NCBI GenBank assembly: GCA_033558025.1
Contig: JAUCEF010000014.1
Span: 2,852,001 to 2,916,000 of the forward strand
From: Phytophthora sp. 'mugwort'
Lineage: Eukaryota > Oomycota > Peronosporomycetes > Peronosporales > Peronosporaceae
Direction: 5' to 3'
Length of the DNA: 64,000 nucleotides
This document shows, one piece after another, positions 44,397 through 57,200 of this stretch (position 1 is the stretch's first letter; the number at the start of each line of letters is the position of its first letter). The position numbers were made by a program, and so were the translations under genes. A model generated the notes under the pieces. That model saw only the letters and a program-made list of their open reading frames with translations. It did no database searches and was not told the DNA's origin.

Positions 44397-46675
44397 TGCG
44401 CTTCCCTGCCTGTTTGTACTCCGTCTGGCGCGGACCATCATCGTCGATGTCGAGCGAGTCGAAGTCCAGGTCGTCGACATCTTCATCAGAAATCGACGGT
44501 GAAAATCCAAAGGTCGATTCATCGAAGTTGACATCGCGACTGATGACCACCTGCCCCGCCTCGATGTCATAAAGTCGATACGCCTTGGACACTTCTTCGT
44601 AACCCAGAAACAATCCGGCGCGAGCCTTGGGATCCCACTTGAGTCGCTTCTCCTTCGGAGTCAGGATGTACGTCCGACAGCCGAAAACACGCATGTGCTT
44701 CACACTCGGCTTGGACTTGTAGACGATCTCGAACGGAGTCTTGTGCTCGATCTTGGGTGACGGCAGGCGGTTCTTCACATAGATGGCCGTCATCGCCGCC
44801 TCAGCCCAGAAACACTTGTCCAGCTTGGCGTGATGCAACATGCTGCGGCCGATCGTGACGATAGTTCGGATGGCTCGCTCTGCCGTGCCGTTGGTCTGGT
44901 GCGCGTACGGAACCGTGGTTTGCTGCTCGATGCCTTCGTCTTCGTAAAAATCCTTGAGCGAGTTAGTCGCAAACTCACGAGCTCCGTCGTGCCGCACAAA
45001 CTTGACCTTCTTGCCGAACTGCGTCTGCACCTTCATGATGTATGTCTTGATGCAGTCTTCACTTTCCGACTTGGCACGCAGACAGAAACCCTTCATGCAT
45101 CCGCTGGCTTCGTCCACGATCAGGAGCAGGTACTTGCTACCGCCAAGCGAGTTTTCCTCCATGGGTCCGCAGATGTCAAAGTGGAGCAGCTCAAATGTGT
45201 CGTAGCGACGCTTGTCACGGTTGCTTGGGAATGGTTTTTGGACCATTTTGCCTTGCTGGCAACCACGACACACACTTGGTCCACTCGACTTGGAAGGTGC
45301 TTTCGCGTCCTTGATCATCTTGGTGTCGACCATCTTGCGAAGAACCTCGACTGGAGCGTGACCCATACGCGCGTGCAAATCGACCGTCCTTCCACTTGTC
45401 GCCGCATTTGCCGATCGCTGAGGTGTGCGAAGCCAGTAGAGTCCGTCCACGAGATCCGCCGTCGCCACCACTTGATTCGAGTCCTTGCGCGAAACGTGCA
45501 TCTCAGTGCCGTCAAATACCACTTGGAACTTGCCATGCTTGTTTATCTGCGGCACTGAAAGCAGATTCTTGCTCATATTTGGCACGTAAAGCGCGTTCTT
45601 GATCTCGATCTCGCGCTCGTCGCCGTTAGGCAGGACCACTCTTTCCACGATGGTCCCCACACCCTTGATGGCAGCCTTGTTGCCATCGGCCACCGAAAGT
45701 TCGCCTTCACTTCGCTCGATCAAATTGGCGAACTTGGACTTGTCGTTGCAAATATGGTGCGTGGCACCGCTGTCGACCGCCCACATCCCGGACACATTCT
45801 TGTCCGTCGAAACTCCACATTCCAGGGAAACCGCGAACGCCACTCGATCGTAGTCGTTGTCGTAGCCGTCGCTGTCGTTTCTCCACTGGATGTTGTTGGC
45901 CCCGCGTCCACTGCCGTTGCCGCCGCGTCTTGGCCCTCGGTTCTCGTCCTTCTGCTTGGTCCAGCACTTGTCAATGACATGCCCCAATTTTCCGCAGTAC
46001 GTGCATTGGCGAGGCTCACGGTCGGTGTTGAACGCCTTGGCCGCGTTCTCAGTCTTCACCGTCGCCGTCTTCTCGCCTTGTCGCTTGATGTGCTCGTTCG
46101 TGAGCACCTTCACAACGTCTTGCGACCGCAGCTCTGCATTGCTCATCTCCAAGTTCAGCACGACGTTCTCGTAGCTCTTGGGGAGACTGCGCAGCAAGCA
46201 GATCGCCACGTCCTCGTCCTCCATCTTGGCGCCGATGCTGCTGAGCTTGGCGCTGATGTTCAGGACATCATTGCAATGATGCAACACATTGCCGCCTTCC
46301 GACATCTCCATGCTGAAGAGCTGTCGCTTCAGGTAGATGCGACCAGCCTTCTGCGATCCACCGTACAGCGTCTTCAAGCGCGTCCACGCGATCCATGCTT
46401 CCTCGCAGTCATCGACCACATGATGGTAGTCGGCGTCCATGTGAAGCAACATCAGTCCAAAAGCGATGTTGCTCGACTTGACATACTCGTCCTTGGCCCG
46501 GGAGTCCGTAAAGGATGGAGACGTTTCCCGATTCACCACATGCCACGTCGACTTGGTCAGGAACACGCCACGCATGTAGCGGTTCCACGTCGCGTAGTTG
46601 TCTCCGTTGAACTTGTCGATGGAGACCTTGGTCGAGACGTCTTGGGCAGAGGACATGGTGCTTGGGCTCATAACC
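44397..46675 (-). pseudogene. Copia family A gag to integrase, copy CA6 (right half)
   Basis: Reads from ATG 46671 through gag (knuckle [14 protein letters not shown]), protease (AVDSGATHH) and integrase ([11 protein letters not shown]) to the acidic linker, open up to the CA7 insertion. It continues as 37882-39658. CA6 is almost identical to CA7, so the young element landed in its own close relative. Confidence 0.92.
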
Positions 46676-47018
46676 TGATAAAGGTGTTGAGGTCTTGAAG
46701 CGAGGCTTGGGTTGAGCGGAGGGAGTTCTGCACTTGGGTGCGGGGACCGGAGTGAACACCACTTGAGCTGAAGAAGGAAGATTCGAAAGTGATTGATTTA
46801 TCGGAGCTTACACTACCTAGTCTACCACATAGATATGCAGCCCTGCATCCAATCATTTGGTGCATCCAATCACCAACACTCCGCACTCGTCCAATCATCC
46901 TACTCGTCTAATCATCGGTTGCGTAAACAACGTACCGTAAACATCGCGGGATCGTGTTGGACCGGTTCGGGTTAACCGGTTACTGGTACACAGTACCAAA
47001 ACCCGGCAACCCTCAATA
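46676..47018 (-). repeat. Family A LTR (343 bp, Aa), 5' LTR of CA6
   Basis: Primer-binding site of CA6 at its left. To its right plus-strand pol of CA8 begins in the integrase region without a matching target duplication. Confidence 0.93.
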
Positions 47019-47189
47019 CTATCGTCACGATCGGCCGCAGCATGCTGCACCACGCCAAGCTGGACAAGTGTTTCTGGGCTGAGGCGGCCATGACTGCCAT
47101 CTACGTGAAGAATCGTCTGCCGTCACCCAAGATCGAGCACAAGACTCCGTTCGAGATCGTCTACAAGTCCAAGCCGAGTGTGAAGCACA
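47019..47189 (+). pseudogene. Copia family A pol piece, copy CA8 (left part)
   Basis: Encodes [20 protein letters not shown] to KSKPSVKH, the end of integrase. Interrupted by CB1; its last bases GCACA (47185-47189) are duplicated at 51909. Continues at 51909. Confidence 0.88.
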
Positions 47190-47502
47190 AAAAGGCTTGG
47201 TCACTTGATGGCAAAATGCAAAGTGATTGATTTAGGTCCTTAGTTCGCAAACTCCTTGCTACCTCTAAGCCTACAGTTCTACCTACTGGGTACACTCTAC
47301 TGGATTCTCTACTGGATACTGAGTTACTTCAGCCAATCGCAGAGCGCCACGTCGATGCCCATCTTGTACCCACAATCTTGTACCCACGTGCATCGTAATC
47401 ATCGTCCCGTAATCGCCGGAGTGATTGAGGTGCCACTGAGTGAAGGTCATACCGGTATCCTACCGGTATACAGCAGCTGCTCGAGGCGTCTCCTTGACAA
47501 CA
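47190..47502 (-). repeat. CB1 3' LTR (313 bp)
   Basis: Contains the end of the pol frame: the stop TAG lies at 47460-47462, about 43 bp into the LTR. Also carries the palindromic pair ATACCGGTATCCTACCGGTAT. Confidence 0.92.
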
Positions 47503-50500
47503 CTCCCACTCGACTCGATAGCCTTCGGTGCTTCGATGCCGAGCTTGCTCCGGAGACAGTCGAACTGCGCCGCTGAAATGGGCTTGGTTATCAGGTCCGC
47601 CAGCATGTCTTGCGTCGGACAGTACTCGAGCACCACTTCTCCGTCCTCGACCTTCTCGCGCACGAAGTGGTAGCGAATGTCGATATGCTTGGTACGCTTG
47701 TGAAACTCGGGATTCTTGGCAAGCGCGATGGATCCTTGGTTGTCTTCGTAGATCTTGATCGCCTTGCCCTCTGTGGTTTCGCCTATCTCGCACAGAAACG
47801 CCTTGAGCCACACAGCCTCCTGTGTTGCCTCCGATAGCGCCATGTACTCGGCTTCCGTCGACGATAGTGCCACCGTCCTCTGCTTCTTGCTGCGCCAGCT
47901 CACGCATCCACCGCTCATTATGAACGCGTATCCGCTCGTGCTGCGGCGCGACTCCACATCACCCGCCCAGTCCGCATCCGAGTAGCCGCAGACGCCGTCT
48001 TGGTCCTTGGTGCGAAACTCGATGCCGTACGTCGCCGTGCCTTGGATGTAGCGGAGGACACGCTTGAGTGCTTGCCAGTGCGTGGGGCATGGGTCTGCAG
48101 CGAACTGACTCAGTGTGCCCACTGCCGCAGCCAGATCCGGTCGGGTGCCCACCATCAAGTACATGAGGCAGCCCACGGCGTTCCGGTAAGGCACGCCTGC
48201 CATGGTGTCATCATGCTTGCACCCGCCGTCGCACATAGCCTTGGTCAGCTTGAGTCCGGGATCCTGCGGCGTTTTCACGGGCTTGCTGTTCTCCATGCTG
48301 AACTTGCTCAGGATGCTCCGCGCGAACTTGGTCTGCCGCATCGTCACCTCACCAGCCTTGATGTCTTGCTTGATCTCCATTCCGAGAAAGTAGCTCAGCT
48401 CGCCTAGGTCCGTCATCTCGAACCGCTTGCTTAGTGCGCTCTTGGTCGCCTTGAGCATGTCGTCATCACTGCTCGCAATCACCAGGTCGTCCACGTACAG
48501 CACCACGAGCACCATGCTGTCGCCGTTGCGCTTGACGTAGACGCAGTGGTCGGTCTCGCACTTGTCGAAGTCCAGCTTGAGCATGAAGTCGTCGATGGTG
48601 TGGTTCCACATGCGCGGCGACTGCTTGAGACCGTAGAGCGCGCGCTTGAGCTTGCACACATGATCCGGGCGTCCTTCGCTTATGTATCCGTCCGGCTGCT
48701 GCATGTAGATGTCTTCATCCAGGACGCCGTTAAGAAAGGCTGTCTTAACGTCCATCTGGTGCAGCTTGAGCCCGTACTTGGCAGCCATCGCTAGCACGAT
48801 TCGGATGGACGTGAACTTGGCCACGGGCGCGAAGGTCTCGTCGTAGTCGATGCCGTGCTTCTGCGAGAAGCCCTTAGCCACCAGGCGCGCCTTGTATCGT
48901 TCGATCTCGCCGGCTTGGTTCTCCTTCACGCGAAAGACCCATCGACAGCCGATGGCCTTGCGTCCCTTGGGCAGCGGTACCACGTCCCATGTGTCGTTCT
49001 TGCGCAGCGAGTCGTACTCCGAGTCGCAGGCCTCCTTCCATTTGCGTGCGTCGCTGGATCCATCGCCGACTTGAACGTGGTCGGCACTTCTCCCACTGAA
49101 TCCACGACGTACGCCGCCTCGAAGCTCTTGTCGTTGTCTCGAGCCATGGCAGACATCTCATCCAGGCCTTGGCGTCGATTCTCTGACGCGTATCGCTTGG
49201 CACTCGGGGTCTCCACCGCTTCCTCCAGCGACTGTGTCCGCGGGTGTCTCTTGCTGCCGGGCAAGAATTCATCACCTCGCGCAGTCTCTTCATCTTCGTC
49301 GTCCAATGCCGACTGTTCATCTTTGTCCGTGGTGCCTTCTTCCGCATCTTGAAGGTCCACCAGCGCCTCCTTGGGTTTGTAGTCGCGTCTTCCACCGTCG
49401 AAGACGTCTTCCATGAACTGTGCATCGCGGCTCACCAGCACGCGACCACTCTCGATCTCCTCGAACCGATACGCTTTCTCGTGGTCCGAGTACCCCAGGA
49501 ACCTGCATCGCACCGATCGCGCACCCAGCTTGGTTCGCTTCTCTTTCGCCACATGCACGTAGGCGTGGCAACCGAAGACTTTGAGGTTGGCCAGCAATGG
49601 TTTCTTGGCAGTCCACAACTCGTACGGAGACTTATCGTTGTCAAGCGCATGTGTCGGACAGCGGTTGCGCAGGAACATAGCCGTCATGACTGCTTCGCCC
49701 CAGTATGCCTTGGACAGACTCGCGTGCTCCAGCATGCACCGCGCGCATTCAACTAGCGTCCGGTTCATGCGCTCCGCGATTCCGTTGAGCTGCGGCGTGT
49801 ATGGCGGCGTGAACTTTTGCACGATGCCGCGCTTGCTGCAAAACTTGGCCATTTTGTCGGATTTGTACTCACCACCGTTGTCACTGCGAAGCTCCTTGAC
49901 GCGCTTGCCGGTCTGTGTCTCCGCAAACGCCACAAAGTGCGCGAACTTGTCGGCCACCTCCCACTTGTTCTTTACCAGGTACACCACGCAGTAGCGCGAC
50001 TTGTCGTCGATAAAAAGGTGACGAAGTAGCGCTTGCCGCCAAACGTCGGCGTGCGCATGGGCCCGCATACGTCACTGTGCACTACCTCCAGTAGTTCATT
50101 GGCACGCTTGGGCGATGTCGATTCGAAACTCAATCGCGTCTGCTTGCCGAGCGCGCATCCGTCGCACGTCTCCCACTTGCTCGCGGACCCGAGGTCAATG
50201 CCGACGCTGAGCTTCTTCTTGACGATGGCGTCGAGCCCAGCGTGACCGATGTGGCCTAGTCGAAGGTGCCAGAGGTACGACTTGGTGTCCCCTTGGCTCC
50301 CGTTCGGACTCGCCGAATTCGCTTCGTCCAGGCGCACGGGCGTCATGCACAGCTTGAACAGCTTGCCGTCACGCGCACCTATCGTGCACTTCATCCCATT
50401 CAGCGCGATGAAGCATCCGTCGCTGTCGAAGGTCACTGATCCGACGTCCTTGGTGAAGCGCCCGATCGAGAAGAGGTTGCGCGTTAGCTTGGGAATGTGC

Positions 50501-51591
50501 CACACGTTCGTGAGCACACCCTTCTTGATGCCACGAGGCGTCTTCATCTCCATCACAATGTCGCCGCTGCCGATCGCTTGAACCACACCGTCGTCTGCGA
50601 GACGCACGTCGACCGGAGTGAAAGCCTTGTAGTTTCTCATGAACTTCTTGGAGTGCGCCATGTGCTGCGTCGCACCCGAGTCGACCAGCCATGTGCCACT
50701 CGCCGACGCTGCCATGGCCGCATCGCCATCGCCGTCGACGAAGAAGAGATAGTCGCCGGAGTCGTCCTCACGCGCGACGTTGGCACGCTGCGAGCGCTGC
50801 CGTTCCGTGTTGTCATGGATCCGCGAGGGACACTCCGCGATCCAATGTCCATGCTTGCCGCAGTTGTGGCACGCACCGTTCTTCTTCGACGGTCGGCCCT
50901 TATGCTTGTTGTCCCTCATCATGAACGCCTGGCCAGGCGCGGCGCCATCTCCATCGCCACCCTGCTCCTTGCGCTTCATGTCTTCATGTAGCAGCCGAGA
51001 CGTCACCAGCTCCCACGTCAGCGTGTCGGATCTTGACTCCAACGCCGTGATCAGGAACTGATACGACTCGCTCAGGCTCCCGAGAAGCGTGATCACCAAG
51101 TCGTCCTCGCTGACCGGAGCGCCGACCGCGTCGAGCTGTTCCGCCAGAGTCTTGAGCTTGTTGATGTGTTGAAGCACATCATCACCTTCCTCCATCATGA
51201 GCGTGAAGAAACGTCGACGAAGAAAGAGCTTGTTGGCCAAACTCTTCTTCTCGAAGTGTCCTTCCAGTCTTGACCATGCATCATGCGCGCCACTCGCCGA
51301 GCGAACCAGCGGCAGCTGCGAATCCTCCATCGCGAGACAGATCATCGCCAGCGCCTTGCGCGACTTCTTCCGAAAGAGCGCTTGATCCGCCGCAGTCTGG
51401 CAGTGCTCCAGCTTCACTTCCCCACTTGTCACTTCCCACAGTTCGCGCTCCTCGAGCACCATCTGCATCTTGAACTTCCACGTGTGGAAGTTAGCTCCGT
51501 CGAACTTGTTGATGCGGAAGGCAGAAGGCGGCGTGGCGTCCATGGCGAAGGCGTAGTCGGGGTCTTCAGAGAAGGCGGGGCTTGGGCTCAT
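47460..51591 (-). pseudogene. CB1 gag-pol, two frameshifts
   Basis: From ATG 51589-51591: gag (INKFDGANFHTWKFKMQMVL), zinc knuckle CHNCGKHGHWIAEC, protease LVDSGATQHM, GAG-pre-integrase (LWHLRLGHIGHAGLD, CDGCALGKQT) and integrase. Then a two-base insertion near 50027 (five T where CB2 has three) breaks the frame at YFVTF. Integrase continues in frame 2 (SDNGGEY, TPQLNGIAERMN). One missing base near 49051 (GGATCC against GGATTCC in CB2) breaks it again before RT. RT ([29 protein letters not shown]) and RNase H (DADWAGD, SSTEAEYMALSEATQE) are then open to the stop inside the LTR. Confidence 0.92.
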
Positions 51592-51595
51592 AACC

Positions 51596-51908
51596 AAAAG
51601 GCTTGGTCACTTAATGGCAAAATGCAAAGTGATTGATTTAGGTCCTTAGTTCGCAAACTCCTTGCTACCTCTAAGCCTACAGTTCTACCTACTGGGTACA
51701 CTCTACTGGATTCTCTACTGGATACTGAGTTACTTCAGCCAATCGCAGAGCGCCACGTCGATGCCCATCTTGTACCCACAATCTTGTACCCACGTGCATC
51801 GTAATCATCGTCCCGTAATCGCCGGAGTGATTGAGGTGCCACTGAGTGAAGGTCATACCGGTATCCTACCGGTATACAGCAGCTGCTCGAGGCGTCTCCT
51901 TGACAACA
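51596..51908 (-). repeat. CB1 5' LTR (313 bp)
   Basis: Adjoins the primer-binding site on the left and the GCACA duplication and CA8 on the right. Confidence 0.93.
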
Positions 51909-53233
51909 GCACATGCGTGTTTTCGGCTGTCGGACGTACATCCTGACTCCGAAGGAGAAGCGACTCAAGTGGGATCCCAAGGCTCGCGCCGGATTGTTTC
52001 TGGGTTACGAAGAAGTGTCCAAGGCGTATCGACTTTATGACATCGAGGCGGGGCAGGTGGTCATCAGTCGCGATGTCAACTTCGATGAGTCGACCTTTGG
52101 ATGTTGACCGACGATTTCCGATGAAAATGTCGACGACCTGGACTTCGACTCGCTCGACATCGACGATGATGGTCCACGCCAGACGGAGTACACGCAGGCA
52201 GGGAAGCGCAAGAGCCGCCCGAGTGACGAAGATGAAGCTGCCAGAAAACCGCGAGCTGTGCGTCATCGACCTGGACTGGAAGAAGCAAGTGCGCCGAACT
52301 ACTCCCCTCCGCACCGAGCAGACGCAGACGAAGAAGAAAAGTCTGGAGACCAAGATGAAGAATCGACTCCACCGGTTTTTTGGCGTGCAAGTGCCAATGC
52401 CGTCGAAGCAGGCGATCTATCGGAGCCGACGACATTCCAAGAAGCGGTGAACGGCCCCGACCAAGTGCACTGGCGCAAGGCGATTCGTGCTGAGCTCGAA
52501 TCGATGCGACTTCGTGGTGTGTTTCGTGCTGCCAAGTTGCCTAACGGACAACGCGCCATCGGCACCAAGTGGGTGTTCAAGATCAAGCGCAAAGCGGACG
52601 GATCGATCGAGAAGTACAAGGCGCGCCTCGTGGCCAAGGGGTTCAAGCAGAAGTACGGCATCGACTACACCGAGACGTTCTCGCCCGTGGTCAAGTACGT
52701 GACGCTGCGCATGATCATCGCGATTACCAAGTATTTTGACTGGCCCCTCGACCAACTCGACGTGGTGACAGCTTTCCTGTACGGGATAATGAAAGAACTG
52801 GTGTTCTGCGCGGTCCCCGAAGGTGTTGATCTCGACGGTGACTTCGACTGCCTGGAATTGGTGAAGGCGATCTACGGTCTCAAGCAAGCTTCGCGCGTGT
52901 GGAACGAGACCTTCGACGAGTTCGTGTGCTCCATCGGCTTTCAAGTATCGGCGTTCGACCCGTGCCTCTACATCAAGATCGTTGACGGTCACTGCGTGCT
53001 AGTGCTGGTCTACGTGGATGACGTGCTGATTACCGGAAGTTCACCCGAACTGATCTCACGCACGAAGACCGACCTCAAGACACGCTTCGAGATGACCGAC
53101 AGCGGCAAGTGCGCGTTCGTTCTTGGGATCGAATTGGTGGACGGCCCGGACGGCAGCGTGACGATGTGTCAGCGCCGCTATGTGGATGACATTCTCAAGC
53201 GTTTTGGTATGGACGAGTGCAAGGCCGTGGTGA
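51909..53233 (+). pseudogene. Copia family A pol, copy CA8 (right part)
   Basis: Continues from 47189 with [19 protein letters not shown]; a TGA at 52105-52107 (other copies TCA) interrupts the linker before RT. RT follows ([31 protein letters not shown]) and ends at CKAVVSP, where the sequence turns into its own reverse complement (CA9). RNase H is missing. Confidence 0.9.
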
Positions 53234-53856
53234 GTCCACCAATTCGATCCCAAGAACGAACGCGCACTTGCCGCTGTCGGTCATCTCGAAGCGTGTCTTG
53301 AGGTCGGTCTTCGTGCGTGAGATCAGTTCGGGTGAACTTCCGGTAATCAGCACGTCATCCACGTAGACCAGCACTAGCACGCAGTGACCGTCAACGATCT
53401 TGATGTAGAGGCATGGGTCGAACGCCGATACTTGAAAGCCGATGGAGCACACGAACTCGTCGAAGGTCTCGTTCCACACACGCGAAGCTTGCTTGAGACC
53501 GTAGATCGCCTTCACCAATTCCAGGCAGTCGAAGTCACCGTCGAGATCAACACCTTCGGGGACCGCGCAGAACACCAGTTCTTTCATTATCCCGTACAGG
53601 AAAGCTGTCACCACGTCGAGTTGGTCGAGGGGCCAGTCAAAATACTTGGCAATCGCGATGATCATGCGCAGCGTCACGTACTTGACCACGGGCGAGAACG
53701 TCTCGGTGTAGTCGATGCCGTACTTCTGCTTGAACCCCTTGGCCACGAGGCGCGCCTTGTACTTCTCGATCGATCCGTCCGCTTTGCGCTTGATCTTGAA
53801 CACCCACTTGGTGCCGATGGCGCGTTGTCCGTTAGGCAACTTGGCAGCACGAAACA
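52520..53856. repeat. Large inverted repeat (623-bp arms, 91-nt spacer)
   Basis: Arm 1, 52520-53142 (TGTTTCGTGCTGCC...GAATTGGTGGAC), and arm 2, 53234-53856 (GTCCACCAATTC...CACGAAACA), are near-perfect reverse complements of Ab-type RT sequence. The 91-nt spacer (53143-53233) is RT sequence present only once. Only a few substitutions between the arms were noticed. Confidence 0.9.
53234..53855 (-). pseudogene. Copia family A RT fragment, copy CA9 (inverted arm)
   Basis: Minus-strand RT from [15 protein letters not shown] to VLGIELVD, open throughout but with neither start nor end of pol. It is the reverse complement of 52520-53142. Its upstream end is cut by the CB2 LTR after GAAAC; the expected continuation is not found elsewhere in the window. 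Confidence 0.88.
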
Positions 53857-54209
53857 AAAGGCTTGGTCACTTGATGGCAAAATGCAAAGTGATTGATTTA
53901 GGTCCTTAGTTCGCAAACTCCTTGCTACCTCTAAGCCTACAGTTCTACCTACTGGGTACACTCTACTGGATTCTCTACTGGATACTGAGTTACTTCAGCC
54001 AATCAGGGAGTGCCACGTAGAGCCCATCATGTACCCACAACCTTGTACCCACCCATGGCGTAATCGTCCGTGGCGTAAACACCGTCCCATAAACACCGTG
54101 ACGTAATCTTCGTCTCGTAATCACAGGATGATTGCGATGCCACTGAGTGAAGGTCATACCGGTATCCTACCGGTATACAGCAGCTGGTCGAGACGTCTCC
54201 TTGACAACA
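53856..54209 (-). repeat. CB2 3' LTR (354 bp)
   Basis: Same ends as CB1's LTR (AAAAGGCTTGG ... CCTTGACAACA on the plus strand). The pol stop lies inside it at 54167. The left boundary cuts CA9. Confidence 0.93.
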
Positions 54210-57200
54210 CTCCCACTCGACTCGACAGCCTTCAGCGCTTCGATGCCGAGTTTGCCCCGGAGCACACTGAACTGCGTCGCAGAGATTGGCTTCGTCATGA
54301 TGTCCGCCAGCATGTCGGTTGTCGAAACATACTGCAGCACCACTTGACCGTCTTCCACCTTCTCGCGCACGAAATGGTAGCGAATGTCGATGTGCTTGGT
54401 GCGCTTGTGGAATTCGGGATTCTTGGCCAACACGATGGAACCTTGGTTGTCCTCGTAGATCTTGATTGCTTCATCGCTTGTCATCTCGCCGAGCTCGCAC
54501 AGGAACACCTTAAGCCACACCGCCTCTTGTGTCGCCTCCGATAGCGCCATGTACTCAGCTTCCGTCGAAGACAGCGCCACTGTCCGCTGCTTCTTGCTCC
54601 TCCAGCTGATGCATCCGCCATTCATCATGAACGCGTAGCCACTTGTACTTCTTCTTGACTCGATGTCTCCAGCCCAGTCGGCATCTGAATAGCCTTGGGG
54701 TCCGTCGTCGCAGCTCGCTTGAAACTCGATGCCGTGCGTCTTCGTGCCTTGAATGTACCTGAAGACCCTCTTGAGCGCCTGCCAGTGTGTCGGACATGGG
54801 TCTGCTGCAAACTGGCTGAGAACTCCCACTGCTGCTGCGAGGTCCGGGCGTGTGCCTACCATGAGATACATGAGGCATCCCACAGCGTTCCGGTATGGCA
54901 CGTTTACCATGGTCTCGTCGTGCTTGCAGCCGCCCTCGCACATGGCCTTGGTCAGCTTGAGGCCCGGATCCTGTGGCGTCTTAACAGGGTTGCTCTTCTC
55001 CATGTTGAACTTCTCCAGAATGTCTTTCGCAAACTTGGTTTGCCGCATCGACACCTTCCCTGTCGTCACATCTTGATCGATTTCCATGCCGAGGAAGTAC
55101 TTGAGCTGGCCCAGGTCCGTCATCTCGAAACGGTCACTGAGCGCCTTCTTCGTCGACTTGAGCAGCTTGTCGTTGTTACTTGCGAGGATCAGGTCGTCGA
55201 CATATAGCGCCACGAAGATCATGTCTTGGTCGTCACGCTTGAAGTAGATGCAGTGGTCAGACTCGCACTTCTTGAACCCTAGCTTGAGCATGAGGTCGTC
55301 GATGGTCTTGTTCCACATCCGCGGCGACTGCTTCAAACCGTAAAGAGACCGCTTGAGCTGACAGACATAGTCCGGGTGCTTTTCATCGCTGTAGCCGTCC
55401 GGCTGTGCCATGTAGATGTCTTCGTCTAACAAACCGTTCAGGAAAGCTGTCTTGACATCCATCTGGTGCACCATGAGATTGTACTTGGCCGCCAGACTGA
55501 GCAGGATCCTGATCGACGTGAACTTGGCCACTGGCGCGAAAGTCTCGTCGTAGTCGATGCCGTACTTCTGCGAAAATCCCTTGGCCACCAGTCGCGCCTT
55601 GAACCGTTCGATCTCTCCAGCCTGGTTCTCCTTCACACGGAACACCCATCGGTTGCCGATTGCCTTGCGTCCTTTTGGCAGCGGCACGAGGATCCACGTC
55701 TCGTTCTTGCGGAGCGACTCGACCTCCGAGTCACACGCCTCCTTCCACTTGACTGCGTCGCTGGATTCCATCGCCGACTTGAACGTGGTCGGCATTTCTC
55801 CCACTGAATTCACGACGTATGCAGCTTCGAAGTCTTGACTTTCTTGAGCCGCAGCCGACATCTCGTCCAGAGTCAGGTGTCGACTCTGCCGCTTGGCACT
55901 TGGAACTTCCACAGCTTCTTCCAGCGACTGCGTCCGCGGGTGTCGCTTGCTGCCTGGTTCAAAACCTTCGTCCCGCGCTGCTTCTTCGTCTTCTTCTTCT
56001 TTGTCGTCTTCATCCGACTGCAACGAATCTTGATCCGTCGTCTCTTCATCTTGAATGACCACCACCTCCCTCTGATGGTAGTCACGTCTCCCACTGTCGA
56101 AGACGTCTTCCATAAACTGCGCGTCGCGGCTCACCAGCACGCGACCGCTCTTGGTCTCTTCGAAACGGTACGCTTTCTCATGCTCCGAGTATCCCAGGAA
56201 CCGACAGCGCACCGACCGAGCGTCAAACTTGGTACGCTTCTCCTTCGGCACGTGCACGTACGCGTGGCAACCGAACACCTTGAGGTTCGCTAGCAGCGGT
56301 TTCTTGCCTGTCCAAACCTGGTGCGGCGACTTGTCGTGGTTGATGGCACGCGTCGGACACCGATTACGGAGGAACGTAGCTGTCACGACAGCTTCACCCC
56401 AATACGTCTTGGGCAATCCAGCATGTTCCAGCATGCAACGCGCACACTCCACCAACGTCCGGTTCATGCGCTCGGCGACTCCGTTCAGCTGAGGCGTGTA
56501 TGGCGGCGTGAACTTCTGCATGATACCACGGTCCGCACAGAACTTGGCCATCTCACCCGAAGTGTACTCGCCGCCGTTGTCGCTCCGCAGCATTTTCACG
56601 CGCTTGCCAGTCTGGGTCTCAGCTAACGCGACGAATTGCGCGAACTTGTCGGCCACCTCGGACTTGTTGCGCAGCAAGTACACCACACAGAAGTGCGACT
56701 TGTCATCGATAAACGTGACAAAATAGCGCTTGCCTCCAAAGGTCGGCGTCTGCATGGGACCGCATACATCACTGTGTACGACTTCTAGCACTTGCTTGGC
56801 ACGGTTTGGCGACGTCTTCATGTAGCTTACTCGCGTTTGCTTGCCGAGTGAGCATCCGTCGCATAACTCCCACTGCTTCACCGACGCCATATCGATACCA
56901 ACACCGTAGCCCTTCTTGACGATGGCGTCTAGACCGCCATGGCCGATGTGACCAAGTCGAAGGTGCCAGAGGTACGACGTGGTGTCCCCTTGGCGATCCT
57001 TCGAACTTGCCGCATTGGCCTCGTCAGGCATCATCGGAGTCATGCACAGCTTGAACAGTCCTTTGCCCTCACGAGCGCCGAGCTTCCACTTGAGACTCTT
57101 CGTTTCAGCGAAGCACCCGTCGCTCTCGAAGATAACTGGCCCGACGTCCTTAGTGAACCGACCAACCGAAAACAAGTTACGCGACAGCTTCGGAATGTGC

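Larger units (their letters stand above)
47190..51908 (-). mobile_element. CB1: complete family B Copia element inside CA8
   Basis: 4719 bp with 313-bp LTRs (47190-47502 and 51596-51908), primer-binding site GGTTATGAGCCC (reverse at 51584-51595) and a GCACA duplication on both sides. The LTRs differ at one position noticed (CACTTGATGG against CACTTAATGG), so the insertion is recent. LTRs begin TGTTGTCAAGG and end AAGCCTTTT. Confidence 0.94.

Noticed and set aside
47329..47907. 192-codon minus ORF in family B LTR and pol end
   Set aside because: Alternative frame of the CB1 RNase H region; the real frame ends at 47460.
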